Origin: Pediococcus claussenii ATCC BAA-344
GTDB lineage: Bacteria; Bacillota; Bacilli; Lactobacillales; Lactobacillaceae
Reading direction: 5' to 3'
Assembly (NCBI RefSeq): GCF_000237995.1
Contig: NC_016605.1
Location: forward strand, 1 to 64,000
Length of the DNA stretch: 64,000 bases
Numbering within the stretch: the first letter of the stretch is position 1; the number at the start of each line of letters is the position of its first letter. Shown here piece after piece: positions 29,995-39,237 of the stretch. Below the pieces are notes generated by a model. That model was not told the origin of the DNA, ran no database searches, and worked only from the letters and a program-made list of their open reading frames with translations. Made by a program: the position numbers and the translations under genes.

Positions 29995-30663
29995 TTATTT
30001 TTTCTTTCCAAGACGATAACTATTATCAAGTAGTAAAAGAATATTTTCAATTGGCTCATCGTTATTAAGGTAGACTGAAATCCAATGTTTTTTATTCATG
30101 TGATAGCCAGGAAAGTAAGTCCGGTTATCAACGACCGATTCAACTTTTTGTGGTTCGACATGCAAGTTGAGGACGGTGATTTCAATGTCACCTATTAGAC
30201 CAATTTTATTTTGTGGTATTGTTAGCAGGGCTGCGTACCACTTGTTAGTATCCGGTCGTCTCACGATTGCATTTTTAGGAGTTTTTTTCCACAGAAATTC
30301 GAGCTGATCACCATATGTTTGCTGAATATATTTTATGATATCTTGGGTTTTAGACTCGGCAAAAACCGCTGATGTAAAAGCATTTTTCTGTATTTTGAGA
30401 AGAGCCTCATGATACTCCACCTGAACTTTCCTAGAATAAGCACCTTGTGGATTATGATGAAGAACATATTCTGTACCTGTAATGTTATCGGTTAACTTGG
30501 TTTGAACAGGGCTGCCCTCAGTAGTTTGGACTAACAAGGTAAACTGATCTTGCATAATAGGTATTAAATATACAAAGTTACCAATAGAATCAGTTGTAAA
30601 TCCAAATTCAAGTGCCTTTTGTGGATTGATTTTGGATTCTTTAAATATAGGATCTTCGTACAT
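29995..30663 (-). CDS. MmcQ/YjbR family protein
   Basis: The 222-residue protein ends in a YjbR/MmcQ-like domain (about 105-222): the segments ending LEFLWKKTPKNAIVRRPD, KWYAALLTIP and HWISVYLN fit the family, whose members have a CyaY-like DNA-binding fold but no firm role. The N-terminal 100 residues are also typical of longer lactobacillus members. AAGGAA precedes the ATG. It starts 12 bases after the helicase stop and is probably translated from the same transcript. Confidence 0.8.
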   Translation of the reverse strand: MYEDPIFKESKINPQKALEFGFTTDSIGNFVYLIPIMQDQFTLLVQTTEGSPVQTKLTDNITGTEYVLHHNPQGAYSRKVQVEYHEALLKIQKNAFTSAVFAESKTQDIIKYIQQTYGDQLEFLWKKTPKNAIVRRPDTNKWYAALLTIPQNKIGLIGDIEITVLNLHVEPQKVESVVDNRTYFPGYHMNKKHWISVYLNNDEPIENILLLLDNSYRLGKKK

Positions 30664-30675
30664 AACTGTTCCTTT

Positions 30676-33537
30676 CTAATTGGACAGGTCCAAATATAAA
30701 TCATATTTTACCGGAGTGCGAAGTTTCAAGTTAACTTTGACGACCGGTTTCTCTTTTCCGTTAACAATTCTGCTCTGTTGTTCAACCGTATTGAAATCAA
30801 AGTCGACTTGACCCATGAAGTAAAAATCAGAGCCTTCATCATCACTTTTTTTGACGAATAATAAAAGTTTAATAGTATCATTGTAATTCCCCTCAAATAG
30901 TCTAACAACTTCCCCGGAGTCTAACTTGCGGGGGATTTTAGTAAACCAACTTAATGTGGACGAATTGAAGAATACATTATTATGACTTTTTCCAGCGGGG
31001 AGATTTTTATCCTTGTGATAAGTTACAAAGATAGGGCAGATACCATCTTTTTCTCGATAACCATAAATTGCTGAAGACTGATCAGTTGGCCAACCGATTA
31101 GTCGATTGACATGACGACGGGTGTATTTTTGGTAGAGAGTGAGTGGCACTTGCAAATCAAAATTATGATTTTTTAAGAATCCGATATTAAGTGCATCATC
31201 AATTAAATTTTTAAAGTATTCGTGGGTATTATAGAGGTTAACTACCTTCATGTTAAGTTCATAGTTAACTTCATTTAACTTCAAAAACGATGAGTTACCG
31301 TATCTTTTGCGATCATTGGGTAAGAAATAAGATAGGTTTAAATGGTTCTGCATCGAAGCAATTGTTTTGGGGTCACTATAAGTTTTTTGATTGTGAAGAT
31401 CTTTTAAAAACTGATTTTTAGAATAGGTCCCCTCATTGGCAAGCAGTTTTTTAAGTAATAATAATTCGTGAATTCGCATTCCGTTGGAAAATTCACGTGA
31501 GATTAAAGTTAGGAATCCATTTTCGGTGGTGGATAGGGATTCAGCATCCTTCATTTTTAATAAGAATTGATGGTAATTATCATATTTATTGATGAAAACA
31601 TCAGCATCAACGGATCCCAATTTTTGGAAATCTAGTAAATATGGAACTCGTCCGATCTGATTTTTTAACGATGTATAGGAATCCCGCAACATAGTTAATA
31701 AAGTTAAATTGCTGTTATTAATAGCATTGAATATCCTTTCACGAGCAATCTCACTAAAATTGATTGAAGAAAGACCAATTGTTTGATTAAAGGCTACTTT
31801 GCTGCGTAAATTATTCTTGTTTCGCGTATTATCGCCAGTTAGGGCTATTGGAATGAGGTAGTTGTTTTTGTAATTCCCGATAAAGTCGATAATAGTAACG
31901 AAATTCTTATTGGGGGCTTTCCGAAGTCCACGTCCTAACTGCTGAATGAAAATAATACTGGAAGTTGTATTACGAAGCATCACAACTTGGTTAATTTTAG
32001 GAATATCAATTCCTTCATTAAAAATGTCTACAGTGACAATGTAGTTGAAAATTCCCTTTTCAAATTGATCAACGACTTGTTCACGTTTTGAAATCGAATC
32101 ATCACTAGTTAAGGCAACTGTAGGATTTCCCTTTTTGGTCATGATTGATGCAATTTCCTGTGCCTCGTCTTTACGACTACAGAATATTAATCCGTGAATT
32201 TTATCCCCGTCATAGCCATAGTAATTTAATTGTTGTTCAACATAGTTCATGCGTTCTTCTGAAATTAAATTTCTTAACGGAGTGTTGTCTTCGATGCTTT
32301 GCCCGTTATATTCGTAATCAGTAATACCAATGTAGTGGAATTGACTTAATAAATCAGATTCAATTGCTTCTTGCAGACGGATCTCGTAAGCCACATTATG
32401 GTCAAACAGTTCGTAAATATTGAAATCATCGGTTCGCTCGGGTGTTGCTGTCATTCCCAGTAGGAAGTCAGGGTGAAAGTAGTTGATTACGCGTTGATAA
32501 CTGTTAGCGCCAGTTTTATGTGCTTCATCAATTAGAATATAGTCGAATTCATTTTTTGCAAAATTGCGTAAGTTTTCGTCTCTAGAAATAGACTGAATTG
32601 TTGCAAATAAATAACGACTGGTTGTGTTTTTTGAGTTTCCAGAAAGAATGCCAAAATCAGATTCAGCTCCACCGATTACCCGACGAAAACTAGCTAGGGC
32701 ATTTTTTAAAATTTGTTCGCGATGAACAATGAATAAAAACTTTTTGGGTGCAAAATTACGAACATCGAAGGCACCGAGGTAAGTTTTGCCCGTTCCAGTT
32801 GCGGAGATGATTAAACCTCGTTTGCCATGATTTGCGCGCAAACTTTGTAACTCTTTTAAAGCATGTTTCTGCATTTTATTTGGAAGTATTTCAGATTGAG
32901 AACGTTGTTGAAATGGAGTTAATGAGTTTGATTTTTGAGTAAGTTCATTTTCAACATAGTACTTACGATATTTTTCTATCCACTCGGAAGTTAAGGATTG
33001 GGCATGCTTAAATTGAAGTTCAATTTGGAATTGAATCTGTTGGGTTAATGCACCCTTATCTTTCGAGGAGAGTTGAAGATTCCACTCGTAGTTCTTAATA
33101 AGCGCGTTACTAGTAAGATTAGAGCTTCCAATAATAATGCTTGTATGATCGCTTTGTTCAAAAATATAGCCTTTAGCATGAAAATTTGTTGCTTGGTCTA
33201 AAATACGTACTTCGACATTTGGAATCTTTAGTAATTCTTCAAACACTTTGGGTTGGTTAAATACGAGGTATGTTGAAGTTAGAATTTTACCAGAGACGTT
33301 CCGACTAGCTAGATCGGCAAACTGTACTTTTAGATCCGTCAAAACAGCATTAGAAATAAAAGCAACTGCGAAAGTAAAGCTAGTGCAAGTTCGCAGTTCC
33401 TGATCAATATGACTTTTAACGGTTTCTTCTTCCGAGTTAGTTAGTAGTTGTGGTGAATATTCGTCTAGTGACGGAAATGCTGCCTGATTAACGAAACCGG
33501 ATAAAATTGAATCTGAAAAACTATCATTTGGATTCAT
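30676..33537 (-). CDS. PLD-like, DEAD/DEAH helicase and DUF3427 fusion protein
   Basis: The 953-residue protein combines a phospholipase-D-like nuclease domain (one HxK motif at FHAKGYIF near 119-126 and IIIGSSNLTSNAL near 134-146), a superfamily 2 helicase with Walker A ISATGTGKT (244-252), DEAH (337-340), GMTATPERTDD and QQLGRGLRK, and a C-terminal DUF3427-like region (about 780-953). Such proteins are often annotated as type III restriction-like helicases; roles in DNA repair or phage defence have been proposed. No methylase or specificity gene is present. The ribosome-binding site (AGGGAGAAAG) is somewhat distant from the ATG. Confidence 0.85.
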   Translation of the reverse strand: MNPNDSFSDSILSGFVNQAAFPSLDEYSPQLLTNSEEETVKSHIDQELRTCTSFTFAVAFISNAVLTDLKVQFADLASRNVSGKILTSTYLVFNQPKVFEELLKIPNVEVRILDQATNFHAKGYIFEQSDHTSIIIGSSNLTSNALIKNYEWNLQLSSKDKGALTQQIQFQIELQFKHAQSLTSEWIEKYRKYYVENELTQKSNSLTPFQQRSQSEILPNKMQKHALKELQSLRANHGKRGLIISATGTGKTYLGAFDVRNFAPKKFLFIVHREQILKNALASFRRVIGGAESDFGILSGNSKNTTSRYLFATIQSISRDENLRNFAKNEFDYILIDEAHKTGANSYQRVINYFHPDFLLGMTATPERTDDFNIYELFDHNVAYEIRLQEAIESDLLSQFHYIGITDYEYNGQSIEDNTPLRNLISEERMNYVEQQLNYYGYDGDKIHGLIFCSRKDEAQEIASIMTKKGNPTVALTSDDSISKREQVVDQFEKGIFNYIVTVDIFNEGIDIPKINQVVMLRNTTSSIIFIQQLGRGLRKAPNKNFVTIIDFIGNYKNNYLIPIALTGDNTRNKNNLRSKVAFNQTIGLSSINFSEIARERIFNAINNSNLTLLTMLRDSYTSLKNQIGRVPYLLDFQKLGSVDADVFINKYDNYHQFLLKMKDAESLSTTENGFLTLISREFSNGMRIHELLLLKKLLANEGTYSKNQFLKDLHNQKTYSDPKTIASMQNHLNLSYFLPNDRKRYGNSSFLKLNEVNYELNMKVVNLYNTHEYFKNLIDDALNIGFLKNHNFDLQVPLTLYQKYTRRHVNRLIGWPTDQSSAIYGYREKDGICPIFVTYHKDKNLPAGKSHNNVFFNSSTLSWFTKIPRKLDSGEVVRLFEGNYNDTIKLLLFVKKSDDEGSDFYFMGQVDFDFNTVEQQSRIVNGKEKPVVKVNLKLRTPVKYDLYLDLSN

Positions 33538-33585
33538 AATGTTTAATTGACTTTCTCCCTAATTATTTTGGTGTTCTATTGAAAT

Positions 33586-34266
33586 TCATTGAACGTCAAA
33601 GTATTCTCCAGAATTCAAAATTTGAACAGTTCCCTCAGGTAATAATGTAGCAAATTTTTTAGGGTCTTGCTGAATCTCGGGATAAGTATTGTAGTGGATT
33701 GGAATGACTTTTGAGGCTTGTAGGCGCCGAGCACAGATTGCAGCTTCAGAAGGGCCCATTGTGTAGCGACCACCAATTGGTAGTAGTGCAACGTCAATGT
33801 TGAAGGCCTTGCCAAACAATTCCATATCTCCAAAGTTGGAGGTATCGCCCGCAAAATAAATGGTTTTGTTATCAGCTTTGACTAGAAAACCACAAGCATC
33901 GCCAGCATATTGTGGTTGACCATTAATTTCAATACTCGAAGAATGCTGAGCGTGCATAACTTTGACGAAACCGAATGGAAGAGTAGAACTGCCACCAAGG
34001 TTCATTGGATGTGTTGTAGCACCTTGAACTTCAGCAAAATGAGCCAATTCTTCAATTGCGATAATTGGAGCATTAAATTTTTTTGAAAGTGCAACCATGT
34101 CCCCAACATGATGAGCATGACCATGTGATACGAAAATATAGTCAACGTGATGGTTTAAATCAATATCGGTTTGGGGATTACCAGTAATGAATGGATCGAA
34201 TATTAATACCATTTTATTATCTAAAGTAACCTCAACGCATGAATGGCCATGATAAATAATTTTCAT
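33586..34266 (-). CDS. Metallo-beta-lactamase-fold hydrolase, UPF0173 (YtkL-like)
   Basis: The 226-residue protein begins MKIIYHGHSCVEV and continues FDPFITGNP, the pattern of the UPF0173 metal-dependent hydrolases, with later YFAGDTSNFGD and IPIHYNTYPEI. The metal-binding motif reads SHGHAHHVGD, so the Asp usual in HxHxDH is His here. The substrate is unknown. GGAAGT precedes the ATG. It is the first of three minus-strand genes (with the helicase 48 bases downstream), possibly one transcript. Confidence 0.82.
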   Translation of the reverse strand: MKIIYHGHSCVEVTLDNKMVLIFDPFITGNPQTDIDLNHHVDYIFVSHGHAHHVGDMVALSKKFNAPIIAIEELAHFAEVQGATTHPMNLGGSSTLPFGFVKVMHAQHSSSIEINGQPQYAGDACGFLVKADNKTIYFAGDTSNFGDMELFGKAFNIDVALLPIGGRYTMGPSEAAICARRLQASKVIPIHYNTYPEIQQDPKKFATLLPEGTVQILNSGEYFDVQ

Positions 34267-34402
34267 AGAAAGTACTTCCTGTCTTTTATTTGTATATCTG
34301 TATTATATGATGATTGGAAATTTTTTGTTTGGAGAAGTATTGAAGAAACAGAAATATCCCCTAATGAAGTGGATTCTTATTTAGAAAACCGCTAAAAGAT
34401 AA

Positions 34403-34454
34403 TTGACAAACTGGTACCAACCAGTTAAGATTAAGAAGAGCTGGTAGGTACCAG
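34403..34454 (+). promoter_or_regulatory. PTS operon promoter with two GntR-type operators
   Basis: TTGACA (34403-34408), a 17-base spacer and TAAGAT (34426-34431). The spacer is occupied by the inverted repeat ACTGGT-ACCA-ACCAGT (34410-34425). A second palindromic site, CTGGTAGGTACCAG (34441-34454), covers the start point. The same two-site design recurs at lacD. A repressor bound here would block RNA polymerase directly. The natural candidate is the GntR-family product at 39238. Confidence 0.85.
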
Positions 34455-34484
34455 TTTAAAATGCTTTTTGGAGGTTGATTTGCG

Positions 34485-34880
34485 ATGAAATTATTGTTGA
34501 TGAGTCATGGAAATATGGCTATTGAAACTCTAGCAAGTGCTCGAATGATTGTTGGAGATATAGCTAATACAGCGGCTATTGGATTACAACCGAATCAAGG
34601 ACCTGAAGATTTGCAGAAGGCAGCAGAGGATTTTATTAATGATAATCCCAATGATGAAAAGATCATCGTGGCTGTTGATTTGTTAGGAGGAACACCATCA
34701 AATGTTGTGGTGAAACTGATTGCTGAATACCCTGAGTTGGAGGTAGTTAGTGGTCTAAATTTACCAATGGTACTTAGCTACGCAAACCAAGTTATGATGG
34801 GGATGGAAGTAGAAAAACAGACTTTAATAAGTGAAGCACAAAATGGAATTATTGATGTTAATAAGCGTTTAAACGAATAG
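34485..34880 (+). CDS. PTS mannose-family EIIA component
   Basis: EIIA accepts phosphate from HPr and passes it to EIIB. The 131-residue protein has the EIIA-Man fold, the phosphorylated His8 in MSHGNMA and the conserved VDLLGGTPSN. GGAGG precedes the ATG. It is the first gene behind the operator-promoter and begins a PTS operon that, with AgaS, NagA and LacD, points to N-acetylgalactosamine or a GalNAc-containing disaccharide as substrate. Confidence 0.93.
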   Translation: MKLLLMSHGNMAIETLASARMIVGDIANTAAIGLQPNQGPEDLQKAAEDFINDNPNDEKIIVAVDLLGGTPSNVVVKLIAEYPELEVVSGLNLPMVLSYANQVMMGMEVEKQTLISEAQNGIIDVNKRLNE

Positions 34881-34892
34881 TGAGATTAGCCC

Positions 34893-36920
34893 ATGATGAG
34901 TAAAAATTATCAATATTCACTCAGATTTGCTCTAGATCCTATTAATTGGGACGCACTGAAGGAAGAAAAGCTTTTAAAATTTTGTGAAGATGCTCACATT
35001 GATAACGTTGTATTTTTTATAAATTCTGAGGAAATAAATCAGGGACATCAGACTATTCCTCAGATTCATGAGTGGTTATCCGTTATTAAATCTGTTTCTG
35101 AGCACTTAAAAGAAAGATCCATTTGTACCAGTTTGAATCCATGGACAACTTTAATGCATAGCGATAGGGGGCACAAAGTTAACCCGGTGCTTGGATTTGG
35201 GACAATGGTTGATTATCAGGGAATAAAAGCTGATTCAATTGCATGTCCAGCTGATCCTCGTTGGAAAAAATATATTGTTGATGCATACCGGGAATTTGCA
35301 GAATTGAAGCCAAAGGAACTTTGGTTGGAGGATGATTTTAGGCATTACAAACATACACCGCTTAAGTTAGGTTGCTTCTGCGAACGGCATATGAAGATAT
35401 ATCAAGAACAACTGGGTAAGAAAGAAACCCGTACGGAGTTTGTTGAGGCAATGTTGCAAACTGGTGAACCAACAGTTGAACGAAAAGTTTATTTGAAAGT
35501 TGCCCGTCAAGAGATGAAGGAGGTAGCCAAGGAAATTGAGAAGGCTGTTCAGTTTGTTTCTCCTGAAACCCGTTTGGGATTAATGAGTTCTTTTCCAAGG
35601 TGGCATTCGGTTGAAGGTAGGGACTGGCAAGGACTTTTCGATAATTTATCAGGACCACATAAACGAGTTAGTCGACCACATTTGCCAGCATACAATGAAG
35701 TTTCACCCTTAAAATATGCACGTGATTTTGAAGCGATTACACGGGTAACTGCTCAATTTGTAGGACCAAAGGCTGATGTATTTCCTGAATTAGAAAATTA
35801 TATGTATTCACCATTTGTAAAATCAAAGCGGTTTACACAATTCCAGCTTGAGAGTACAGCGTTGGTCGGAGCAAACGGAATTTTATTAAATCTATTTGAC
35901 ATGATGGGAAATGGGATTGACGAGACATATGATTATCAAAAAATTCTAAGTGAATCTAAGCAATTTATGGATTTTAGCGCGAAGAATCGTTTAGTTATTG
36001 ATGATTTGCAAGGTATTAAGGTTTTAATTGATCAAGATTCCAGCAATACAATTCATACAAGTGACGGAAGTGATCCAAGCGAGCTGCTACCAAAGGAAGA
36101 TAGTTGGTTATCGCTTTTGGGATCACTTGGAATAGCTTGTTATCCTGAGATTCATGTAAAAGGCAGTCGATATATAGATCAAGTAATCGCAATTAGCGGA
36201 CAATTTTTAAGAAATTTGGATAACGACAGTATTAAGCAATTATTGATAAAGAATACCGTCTTAATGGATGGTGAAAGTGCAGATATACTTTTTGAACGTG
36301 GGTTACAGGAACTTATATCGGCTAAAACTGGAAAATGGATGAAAGCAAGAACGGATTATCAATCGTATGAACAAATTGATGGAAAAACGATTGATGGCAT
36401 TGAGAACCCAAGGATGACGATGTTACAACACATGGGTGATTATTATCAAATCGAATACAACTCTAGAGAAGTAAAAGAAGTATCTAGTGCGCGCAATGAA
36501 TATGGTAAAAAACTGGGATCGATGTTAACTGAAGTTAAAAATCACATTCTAGTTCTTCCAATTAGTAGTGATTCAAAGTACGGTTGGGAGTCTCAATACT
36601 ACTCAATCAGAGAAAAGATTTTGAAGGATGAATTAAGAAGAGTTGCAGATCCCTTATATATAGTAGGAATGCCTGGCACTAAAATTGTAAGCGATTCCAA
36701 AAAGATGGTAATAAGTAATTTCACAATTGATGATTATGAGGCAATTCAAATTCGTATGCCAAAGGACATGTTGAAAAAGAATTGGACGGCGTACTATCGC
36801 GAAGGAAGTAGTGTTTTAAAATACCAAATTACAAAAAATGATATTTTGGGAGAACGAATTCTTCGGATTCCAATAAAATTAGCAGGTTTAGAAACTTTAA
36901 TAATTAATTCAGAGGAGTGA
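34893..36920 (+). CDS. Putative cytoplasmic glycoside hydrolase of the PTS operon
   Basis: I do not recognise a named family. The 675-residue protein has no signal peptide. Its first half looks like a TIM-barrel glycosidase: ICTSLNPWTTL, an acidic WLEDDFRHY near 148-156 followed by GCFCERH, and later VFPELENYMYSP, which could supply acid/base and nucleophile carboxylates. The C-terminal half resembles a regulatory or beta-sandwich domain. In the comparable galacto-N-biose (gnb) operon of Lacticaseibacillus a phospho-beta-galactosidase accompanies the PTS genes, so this may be an intracellular phospho-glycosidase. The start (ATGATG) has only a weak ribosome-binding site. Confidence 0.6.
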   Translation: MMSKNYQYSLRFALDPINWDALKEEKLLKFCEDAHIDNVVFFINSEEINQGHQTIPQIHEWLSVIKSVSEHLKERSICTSLNPWTTLMHSDRGHKVNPVLGFGTMVDYQGIKADSIACPADPRWKKYIVDAYREFAELKPKELWLEDDFRHYKHTPLKLGCFCERHMKIYQEQLGKKETRTEFVEAMLQTGEPTVERKVYLKVARQEMKEVAKEIEKAVQFVSPETRLGLMSSFPRWHSVEGRDWQGLFDNLSGPHKRVSRPHLPAYNEVSPLKYARDFEAITRVTAQFVGPKADVFPELENYMYSPFVKSKRFTQFQLESTALVGANGILLNLFDMMGNGIDETYDYQKILSESKQFMDFSAKNRLVIDDLQGIKVLIDQDSSNTIHTSDGSDPSELLPKEDSWLSLLGSLGIACYPEIHVKGSRYIDQVIAISGQFLRNLDNDSIKQLLIKNTVLMDGESADILFERGLQELISAKTGKWMKARTDYQSYEQIDGKTIDGIENPRMTMLQHMGDYYQIEYNSREVKEVSSARNEYGKKLGSMLTEVKNHILVLPISSDSKYGWESQYYSIREKILKDELRRVADPLYIVGMPGTKIVSDSKKMVISNFTIDDYEAIQIRMPKDMLKKNWTAYYREGSSVLKYQITKNDILGERILRIPIKLAGLETLIINSEE

Positions 36921-36925
36921 GTGTT

Positions 36926-37420
36926 ATGGCGATAACAGCAGTTCGTATTGATGGAAGATTAATCCATGGACAAGTTGCTAACTTGTGGAGTACTAAGTTA
37001 GGAATTACAAGAATAATGGTAATTGATGACAAGGTAGCCGCGAGTGACATTGAAAAGTCGGGGTTAAAGTTAGCTCGACCGACAGGCGTGGATCTAAGTG
37101 TTTTGCCGGAAAAAACGGCCGCAGAACACATTAAACGTGGGGGATATGATTCGCAAAAAGTATTCATAGTTGTAAGAAGACCAGAGATTTTAGTTGATTT
37201 AGTTAATGATGGAGTTGAATTAGATACGATTAATGTTGGAAATATGTCACAAAATGAACAAACTACCCAGTTAACTAATTCAATTAATGTTGTTCAAGAA
37301 GATGTTGATGCCTTTAATGCGCTACATGATAAAGGAATTAAGATAACTGCACAAATGGTCCCAGGAGATGATGCTAAGGACTTTATGGATATTTTGAAAA
37401 AATTCCGTGTAAAAAACTAG
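36926..37420 (+). CDS. PTS mannose/sorbose-family EIIB component
   Basis: EIIB transfers phosphate from EIIA to the incoming sugar. The 164-residue protein shows RIDGRLIHGQV with the phospho-acceptor His14, and the family core FIVVRRPEILVDLV. A GTG at 36917 is in frame but forms part of the GAGGAG ribosome-binding site, so the ATG at 36926 is chosen. It follows the glycosidase-like gene immediately, consistent with coupled translation. Confidence 0.93.
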   Translation: MAITAVRIDGRLIHGQVANLWSTKLGITRIMVIDDKVAASDIEKSGLKLARPTGVDLSVLPEKTAAEHIKRGGYDSQKVFIVVRRPEILVDLVNDGVELDTINVGNMSQNEQTTQLTNSINVVQEDVDAFNALHDKGIKITAQMVPGDDAKDFMDILKKFRVKN

Positions 37421-37435
37421 AGGAGGTAAGAAATT

Positions 37436-38356
37436 ATGGGTACAGGAATTGCGATTTGGCAGGTTATTATTTTAACAATTTACTCAATGTATCAGATTAT
37501 GGATGAATTAACCCTTCAAACCAGTTTAAGTCAACCGGTTTGGGCCGGGCTTATTGCAGGTTTGGTCATGGGAGATATCAAGACTGGGCTGATTATTGGT
37601 GGTAGTTTGCAACTTACTGTTCTTGGAGTTGGAACCTTTGGTGGAGCATCTAAAATTGATGCAAACTCAGGAACGGTTATGGCAACTGCATTCGCGATTG
37701 GGACGGGAATGAGGCCAGAAGTTGCGGTTGCAGCACTTGGTGTTCCCGTTGCCAGCCTAATGATTCAAACGGATATTTTAGCAAGATTTGCTAATACTTT
37801 CTTCCAGCATCGAGTAGATAAAATGATCGATAAAGAAGATTACAAGGGAATTGAGCGTAATTATTTATACGGAGTGCTCCCATGGACTTTATCACGTGGT
37901 ATTCCAGTATTCTTAGCACTTGCATTTGGTGGACCATTTGTTCGTTCAGCAGTTACTTACATGAATGCCAACTTAGATTGGTTAAGTAATGGATTAGCAA
38001 CCGCAGGAGCATTGCTTCCGGCCGTCGGTTTTGCTATCTTACTTCGTTATTTGCCAGTTAAAAAGCATTGGCCATATTTGATTTTAGGATTTGTAATTAC
38101 AGCTCTTATGTCAACTGTATACGGTAATATTTCATTGATTGGAACAACGTTGGCAGGAATGAATAAGACATTTACAACAGCATTTGCAAGTTTACCAATG
38201 TTAGGAATTGCTTTGATTGGATTTGCCTTAGCAGCTATTGAATATAACAGAGCAAGTAGAGAAATGGCAAAGGCAGAAAACGCGCCAACTAAGACCACAA
38301 CCACAGATAACAATATTGAAGAACAGGATGGTGAAATTCATGGAGACGAAATCTAA
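37436..38356 (+). CDS. PTS mannose/sorbose-family EIIC component
   Basis: EIIC is one of the two membrane subunits that form the sugar channel. The 306-residue protein has multiple membrane helices and family motifs such as GLIAGLVMGDIKTGLIIGG and ATAFAIGTG. A polar tail rich in Thr and acidic residues ends the protein. AGGAGG precedes the ATG. The last 17 bases overlap the EIID gene. Confidence 0.93.
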   Translation: MGTGIAIWQVIILTIYSMYQIMDELTLQTSLSQPVWAGLIAGLVMGDIKTGLIIGGSLQLTVLGVGTFGGASKIDANSGTVMATAFAIGTGMRPEVAVAALGVPVASLMIQTDILARFANTFFQHRVDKMIDKEDYKGIERNYLYGVLPWTLSRGIPVFLALAFGGPFVRSAVTYMNANLDWLSNGLATAGALLPAVGFAILLRYLPVKKHWPYLILGFVITALMSTVYGNISLIGTTLAGMNKTFTTAFASLPMLGIALIGFALAAIEYNRASREMAKAENAPTKTTTTDNNIEEQDGEIHGDEI

Positions 38357-39164
38357 AAAGAACTTTGAAATGACCAAAAAGGATTTTAATCAAATTAATC
38401 GACGTAGCTTGTTCTTTAATCAGTGGGGATGGAACTACGAAAGAATGCAAGGATCAGGGTATTTATATATTTTAATGCCACAACTACGTAAGTTGTATGG
38501 GGATCATACCCCTGAACTTAAAAGTGCAATGAAGATGCAAAATCAATTTTTCAATACTAGTAACTTCTTTAACACAATCATCCAAGGAATTGATATTGCG
38601 ATTGAAGAAAAAGAAGGTGCAAGTTCAATTGAAACAGTTGCCGGAATTAAATCTGGTTTGATGGGACCTTTTGCCGCAATTGGTGATTCAATTTTTGCCG
38701 CATTAGTACCAGCAATAATGGGTGCAATTGCTGCTAACATGGCAGTCCAAGGTAACGCGGTGGGTGCATTCTTATGGATGGCAGTTAACTTTGTAATTAT
38801 GTGGTTCCGCTGGATTCAGCTTAGATTTGCATATAATCAAGGAGTTAATTTGGTAACGGCTTTGCAGGGACAGTTAAATGCTTTAACGGATGCTGCGACA
38901 CTTTTAGGTGTTTATGTCGTTGGAGCACTGGCTGCTACCATGGTTAATACAAAAATTATTTACGTAGCGCATTTAGGGAAAATGGCAGTTAACTTCCAAG
39001 ACAAAATCGATATGATCATGCCTAAGTTAATACCAGCATTAATTGTGGGTGCTATTTACTGGATGCTTGGACGTAAGCGAATGACTTCGACCCGTGCAAT
39101 CTTTATTGTAATAATCGTTGCCGTTATTCTTTCAGCACTTGGAGTTTTGGGAAAAGCTGTTTAA
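38340..39164 (+). CDS. PTS mannose-family EIID component
   Basis: EIID completes the permease with EIIC. The 274-residue protein begins METKSKKNFEMTKKDF, then has FFNQWGWNYERMQGSGYLY and the central GPFAAIGDSIFAALVPA typical of EIID, and ends in membrane helices. The open frame extends upstream to 38238 inside EIIC, but the ATG at 38340 (or 38328) fits the family N-terminus. It overlaps the end of EIIC, so the two are likely co-translated. Confidence 0.92.
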   Translation: METKSKKNFEMTKKDFNQINRRSLFFNQWGWNYERMQGSGYLYILMPQLRKLYGDHTPELKSAMKMQNQFFNTSNFFNTIIQGIDIAIEEKEGASSIETVAGIKSGLMGPFAAIGDSIFAALVPAIMGAIAANMAVQGNAVGAFLWMAVNFVIMWFRWIQLRFAYNQGVNLVTALQGQLNALTDAATLLGVYVVGALAATMVNTKIIYVAHLGKMAVNFQDKIDMIMPKLIPALIVGAIYWMLGRKRMTSTRAIFIVIIVAVILSALGVLGKAV

Positions 39165-39237
39165 AAAAGTGTAATATATACAGGTATATTAGTAACTTAT
39201 GCATAGTATTTAGCATAAATGATTTTGGAGAAATGAT

